From Rhizophagus sp. LPA8_4_AMF (Eukaryota; Glomeromycota; Glomeromycetes; Glomerales; Glomeraceae): a stretch of DNA of 48,286 nt. Shown piece after piece: positions 43,788-48,286 of this stretch (positions within the stretch are counted from its first letter, which is position 1; the number at the start of each line of letters is the position of its first letter). A program made the translations under genes and the position numbers. Location of the stretch: positions 1 to 48,286 of the forward strand of contig JADRCO010000144.1 of assembly GCA_021464525.1 (NCBI GenBank), written 5' to 3'. The notes beneath the pieces are model-generated. The model ran no database searches, had not been told where the DNA came from, and saw nothing but the letters and a program-made list of their open reading frames with translations.

Positions 43788-45530
43788 CTATTTAAATGAA
43801 ACTGTGTTGATTATTTTTTGTATAATATCTTTGTGACCAAAATAATCAAAATAATATCTTTTTTCATTTTCTAATAGTTTTAAAATATTTCCATTAACTG
43901 ACACTCCCAATTTATCAATATGATAAATGATATTAGAAGCTAAATGATGTGTTAAAAGATTACAACCCTCTTTCAAAATATCACTAAACAAATCAAGATA
44001 AATTGGTAAATAAACACATAATGAAATATAAGAAATATCATTTAAATTTGTAATAGGCTCATCTGTATAACAATGATTATTATATCCCTCAAAATATAAT
44101 GCCATAACCTTTCCAATACACATAGTTTCGCCATATATAACAAAAACATAATCACCCTTTGACAATGGAAAGTTCTCTGATATATTCGCATTTTCAATAT
44201 TTGGAACTACATATAAAAATAGTTATAATTTAAATAATGTTATAAAAAAGAATTGCATTAAATAAAAATAAACTTACTTGAAATTAATTCTGACTGGATA
44301 TTTCGTTTATTTGATTTTTATTTTTGTCTAGATTTTCTTATTTCTTCTGCATGCAATTGTGCAAGTGTCAATGATATATTTTTACGATTCTCTTTCCATC
44401 ATTTTTTTCTCTGTTTGATAAATTGTTGTTCAGGATCTTCATTTTTCATAAAATATGCAATAATATGGCTAGCCTTATTAGGCTGAATAGAATTTGATAT
44501 ATCTGGATTAGATGAATTTGATGGCTTTAATTTAAACTTCTGTTCAAGAGATTTTGAACAATATGCATCATGCAGTTTACGTTAATTAAGTAAAGTTTCA
44601 AGATCAAAATCATTTTCCAAAAAGGATTGGTAACCTAAATTAACTGTAAATTTACAAATTTAAGTATAACAATTGTAAAATATTTTTAAAATAAGATCAT
44701 TTCATAATTACCACTATTATCATTATTTAAAATTGATAAGGAATCACAAGGCTCATTGAAAATATTGAGTTACATTTGACTATTTTGAAATATGTTGATA
44801 GGTGATGTATAATTATTGTCTAAATTATCATTATTTCGTTTTATTTTTCTTGAAGCATTATTTATTGCAGATGATAAATTATCTTCTTCTTGAATGCCAT
44901 CATTACTTGTTTCATTGTATATATACGACTTTGAAACTTTTTTTTCATGTGAGCCAATAATAATGAGCGAATTATTTGCAGTAATAGACAAATCTGCAGG
45001 TTGAATTATGTCAAGAAATTCAGTAAGTTCAAGTGCCAATTGATGTGAATGATGAATAGTCTGCATAATTTGTTCATCTGTAGGCCATAATCTTAATTTT
45101 TCTAATGACAAATCATTTAATTGACCTTTGTTATAATTATAATAGTAGCCTATTGAAATTAATTATAAATTAAATATAGGAATAAGAAAATAATAATTAA
45201 ATAATTAATTAAAATAATAAAGATTATCTTGTCTAACTGTTTTTTCTTTATCAAAGTTTAATTTTTGACTTCGTAAAGCATTATTAAATTGAGCAATTTT
45301 AGGAATCATTTGTATTAATTCAGCAAAGTCAAAATCAGCGTTGATTTGACGAGCAATGCCAAAGAAATGTTCACAGGGTTCAGATCCATGAATCCATGGT
45401 AATAATGGAATTTGTGGATAAAATTCTCGATGTGCCTTCACTAATAAGACTATTGATTCTACGAGAGATGTAAATATGGCAAAATTCTGGTTAGCTACAT
45501 AAGTCGAAGGCTGTTCAATTGGGTATATGC
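43788..45530 (-). pseudogene. Decayed copy of a multicopy fungal gene family of unknown function, possibly transposon-linked
   Basis: Minus-strand blocks in order from the right are EFYPQIPLLPWIHGSEPCEH with FFGIARQINADFDFAELIQM (about 45450-45205), and GYYYNYNKGQLNDLSLEKLR with LWPTDEQIMQTIHHSH (about 45150-44770). Then comes LKPSNSSNPDISNSIQPNKA with SHIIAYFMKNEDPEQQF (about 44540-44400), and finally SKGDYVFVIYGETMCIGKVM with CVYLPIYLDLFSDILKEGCN (about 44165-43788). I associate this arrangement with a high-copy family in Rhizophagus, but its function is not known to me. The copy is broken in several places and its upstream part is missing, ending at the inverted-repeat element at 45516-45741. 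Confidence 0.55.
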
Positions 45531-45741
45531 CCTATTGATAACTATTTAGCTAATAGGTTAGCCAAAAATTAGTAATCAATAGGTATATACCCGATTGATA
45601 ACTATATAAAAATTAGGTTATCCAGATTGATCATATTTTTTAATTTAAATAAATTAGGTAATGTTTCAATAGTTATCATTCCGTTTGATTTATAATTATT
45701 ACTACTTGTAAAACTGAATCCAATAGGCATATACCCGATTG
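45516..45741. mobile_element. MITE-like element, TIR CAATTGGGTATATGCCCTAT
   Basis: The left end CAATTGGGTATATGCCCTAT and the right end on the opposite strand CAATCGGGTATATGCCTATT match closely. A third internal copy (GGTATATACCCGATTGATAA) lies at about 45577-45600. The element sits exactly where the decayed multicopy gene loses similarity, so it either truncated that gene or marks a recombination point. Confidence 0.65.
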
Positions 45742-45784
45742 ATGACTATTGGACTAATCCATTTGTATATTCATATTAGAGCTC

Positions 45785-45925
45785 TGAATGGGTCAGTTCA
45801 GTTTGGGTTACCTGGATAACTTGAACCAAAAATTGTCTTTCAGGTCAGTGACCTGCTCTAACCCAACCTGACCCATTTTAACCTGAATACTTCAGGTCAC
45901 TTTGGGTAATCAGATAACCCAAAGT
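45785..45925. repeat. Inverted-repeat cluster of GGGTTA/GGTCAG motifs
   Basis: The left part AATGGGTCAGTTCAGTTTGG pairs with CCAACCTGACCCATT about 70 bases downstream. At 45841-45855 there is a perfect odd palindrome, CAGGTCA-G-TGACCTG. Two TTTGGGTTA/TAACCCAAA copies lie near the outer edges. It is probably a small hairpin element. Confidence 0.6.
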
Positions 45926-46128
45926 TTTTTTTTTGAAAAAATCCATTATTTAAAAAAATTTATTAAAATTCAAATATTATTATAAAAAATATATATCTAT
46001 AATTAATTAACAGTAAAAGATGACAAAGGAAAAAACTTTATTGATATGTTATTTAATTATTAACTGTTATCATTAAAGAACTCCTTTAACACAATTAAGC
46101 ATGAATTCCCTTTTTTAATTCTTATTAC

Positions 46129-46500
46129 CTAACCTGTTCATCTAAAGAAACCCGGTATCCTACAAAAAAATAAAGGTTAAAAGACATTTCTTAATTATAA
46201 AATACATAATCTTTCTTCCCATATTTACCTTTATTGTATAAGTTCAGGTTCGTCTTCAAGAGTCCAGATCTTACAAAAAAAGAAACATTAAAAACGTTTC
46301 TTAATTAAAAAATACAATCACCTTTCCGAATTACCTTTATTGTATAAATCTGGGTTCATCCTATTTCCAATCTGACATCCTACAAAAAAAGAAGAAAGAA
46401 ACATTAAAAATGTTAAATAATTAAAAAACACAAAACTTCCCATCCACACTCACTTCCCTACCTTCCTTTATAGGTTCTACCTAGTATCTTCTATAGCGTT
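46129..46500 (-). other. Left array of tandem micro-exon-like blocks (minus strand)
   Basis: Read on the minus strand, short blocks are each preceded by a TTTTTTTGTAG or TTTGTAAG acceptor and followed by a GTAA/GTAG donor: 46379-46335 (45 nt), 46269-46229 (41 nt) and 46159-46129 (31 nt). Further sequence of the same kind continues to about 46500. Two blocks end in nearly the same sequence, TATACAATAAAG. The intervening introns (65-69 nt) contain an inverted pair AAGAAAC...GTTTCTT or a decayed form of it. Block lengths are not all multiples of three, so coding is unproven. They could be exons of a repeat protein gene or of a spliced non-coding RNA. Confidence 0.6.
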
Positions 46501-47089
46501 AGGATTTTGGAACACCTGTAATATCCATTAACTTGACATGTATACGATACATAGAAGATAAAGAAACTTCTTTTATTTGGAAGATTTTTAAAATTATTAG
46601 TTTAGAATAAATAATTTTTTAAAAAAATTATTCAGTTTAATAAACCGAGAAAATAAAAATAAAAAAATTTTTTAAATAATTCGGTATAAAAAAAAACCGA
46701 AAAGGATAAAGTTTTTTTTAAAAAAATAAATTATTCGGTTAAAAACTGAAAAAAAATTAAAAATCGACTGATCGGATATCAGTAAATCATATGATGATGA
46801 TATCCAAACATTCCGGCGTTTTTTCATATCAAATATTAGAAAAAAAAATGTTTCAGATGGTTTGACCGAATATCCACATTGATGGTCATACCTCTAATTA
46901 CACATCACGTTTAATTGAATATTACGCCACAGTTCAGTTAAAAGTTTAAACTTCTAACGAAACTTTCCTTTCTTCCCCTTCCTTCCCTTCAACCTTTCCT
47001 TTTACCTTTCCCTTTACCTTTCCCCTTCATCTTTCCCCTTTCCCTTTCCCCTTTCGTCCTTCCCTTTTCCACCTTCCCTCCCTTTCTAG
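46501..47089. other. Spacer between divergent micro-exon arrays with a pyrimidine-rich tract
   Basis: The first 450 bases are AT-rich, with repeated AATTATTCGGT(T/A)AAAA pieces at 46610-46760. From 46965 to 47085 the plus strand is almost only C and T (CTTTCC, CCCTTTA). Seen on the minus strand this is GGGAAAGG sequence like the purine-rich 5' parts of the array introns. No gene was recognised; both array promoters should lie here if the arrays are transcribed. Confidence 0.5.
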
Positions 47090-48286
47090 GCGACTCTTCA
47101 GATCCTTTGGACGCTAAATTTCAGGTAATTTTTTTTAGTTTTTTTTAATAATAGTTTTTAACGAACTTTATTTACAGTTCATTTTTTCTTTTTTTTAGGC
47201 AGGCCATCGGTCTCCTTAAACTTGAACACGTATTTAAATAAAACTGAGATATATGTACGCATGGAAAACCTTAGTGAGAGAGGTTTTACGTCTTTTGGAC
47301 GTAGAGGTCAGCTTTTTGGAGTATAGACGGATTTTTTCTGTCTTTTTTTATTTAATTTAAGAAACAAATTAATGTTTCTTTTTTGTTATTTTTTTTTGTA
47401 GGGTGCCGGCTATAGACACAAACTGGACTTTATATGGTAGGAAATGAGGAATAGGAAAGAATAGGGAAGGGAAGCGGATTTTTTTTTATTTTTAATTTAA
47501 GAAATGAATTAACGTTTCTTTTTCATTTTTTTTTTGTAGGGTGCCGGCTATAAACACGAATCAGACTTTGTATGGTAAGAAATGGGGAATGGGGAAGGGA
47601 ACAGGAACTTTTTTTTTATTTTTAATTTAAGAAACGAATTAACGTTTCTTTTTCATTTTTTTTTGTAGGGTGTTGGCTATAGACACGAACCAGACTTTAT
47701 GGTAGGAAATAAGGAATAGGGAAGAATAGGGAAGGAGAACGAAAAATTCTTTTTTTATTTTTAATTTAAGAAACGAATTAATGTTTCTTTTTCATTTTTT
47801 TTGTAAGGTGCCAGCTATGGACATGCCGGACTTTAAGGTAAGAAACAGGGAATAGGGAAAGGGAACAGGATATTATTTTTTTTTTATCTTTTAATTTATG
47901 AAACGAACCAATGTTTTTTTCTCTTTTTTTGTAGGTACTGAATTTTCATTATGGATAATAAGGGAAATGGGTAAGTTTCATATGAAACTTGTATTTTTTT
48001 TATTTAACTATAAGAAACGTTACTAACGTTGTATTTTTTTTATTTAACTATAAGAAATGTTACTAATATTTCTTTCTCTTTTTTTTGTAGGAATCAGCTT
48101 GTAGAAATCAGCTCAGACTCCTGGATTGTGTATGGTAAGTATCAGGGTGCTGGATGGGTTTTTTTCTTAAAAATTTTGGTCTAATGTTCTTTCTTTTTTT
48201 TTGTAGGAATCGGCTTAGACTCCAAGAGATATTTTTTTTTAATTAAGAATATTAGTAAATTTTACTAATGATTTTAGAATAATATA
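47090..48286 (+). other. Right array of tandem micro-exon-like blocks with repeated hairpin introns (plus strand, runs off the window)
   Basis: Blocks bounded by TTTTTTTGTAG acceptors and GTAAG/GTAGG donors lie at 47402-47436 (35 nt), 47540-47574 (35), 47669-47701 (33), 47808-47837 (30), 47935-47970 (36), 48091-48134 (44) and from 48207 on. Earlier blocks start at 47090 and 47199. The first three are near-copies (GGTGCCGGCTATAGACACGA, then ACCAGACTTTATG). Introns of about 94-138 nt begin with purine-rich GGAATAGGGAAGGGAA and end with a hairpin AAGAAACG-AATTAA-CGTTTCTT followed by a T-rich stretch and TAG. Variable block lengths (35, 35, 33, 30, 36, 44) mean the frame would shift with exon inclusion. 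I cannot show that it is translated; an effector-like repeat protein gene or a non-coding transcript are both possible. Confidence 0.65.

Noticed and set aside
1-48286. tRNA and rRNA genes
   Set aside because: No segment showed the T-arm GGTTCRANNCC pattern with a paired acceptor stem, and no rRNA core sequence was recognised. Faint matches such as GGTTTGAACC near 37326 lack the remaining arms.
47090-48286. Intron copies as introner elements spread through many genes
   Set aside because: Within the window they occur only in the two arrays together with their exon blocks, so local tandem duplication explains them. A genome-wide search would be needed to revive the idea.

Overview
The window looks like nuclear DNA of an arbuscular mycorrhizal fungus, most likely Rhizophagus or a close Glomeromycotina relative. 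The evidence is very low GC, short GT-AG introns with CTAAC/TTAAC-type branch sites, fungal housekeeping proteins, decayed pogo/Tigger-like and hAT-like transposons, many small TA-flanked inverted-repeat elements, and a decayed copy of a protein family I associate with Rhizophagus. The genus is an inference; a fungal nuclear origin is well supported by the genes.

Layout. 1-9300 is a gene-free repeat landscape: a 3.9 kb element or composite with inverted ends (797-4710), a decayed pogo/Tigger transposon (about 4740-6887) and several MITE-like elements. 9304-37132 is the gene block: UBC6/UBE2J-type ER ubiquitin-conjugating enzyme (+), a stand-alone glycosyltransferase-like protein resembling the N-terminal half of plant L-arabinokinase (+), the GID/CTLH E3 subunit RMD5/GID2 (-), an intronless 945-residue PPR protein (-), an unrecognised 19-exon protein of about 1250 residues (+), an intronless 807-residue PPR protein (-), a TM9SF3/EMP70-family protein (+, 17 exons), ESCRT-III VPS24/CHMP3 (-, 6 exons), then a 3 kb gap with two coding-like islands, and ATP-type PEP carboxykinase (+, 3 exons) with an unusual presequence-like extension. 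37133-46000 is again repeat-rich: MITEs, a hAT-like transposase remnant split by a nested MITE, and the decayed multicopy gene.

The most unusual region is 46129-48286. Two divergent arrays of tiny exon-like blocks (30-45 nt), on the minus strand to the left and the plus strand to the right, are each separated by repeated introns of about 80-120 nt. Nearly every intron carries a short hairpin just upstream of its 3' splice site, with a branch-point-like TTAAC or TACTAAC sequence in or beside the loop. The two arrays share intron and exon consensus, so they appear related by inverted duplication.

The genes do not form a pathway. Two themes recur: protein quality control and membrane traffic (UBC6, RMD5, TM9SF3, VPS24), and mitochondria/central carbon metabolism (two PPR proteins, PEPCK). 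RMD5 belongs to the GID ligase, which in yeast targets gluconeogenic enzymes including PEPCK, so having both within 22 kb is notable but probably coincidental. Exon borders were set by hand from splice motifs, frame and remembered family sequences. No database search was run.
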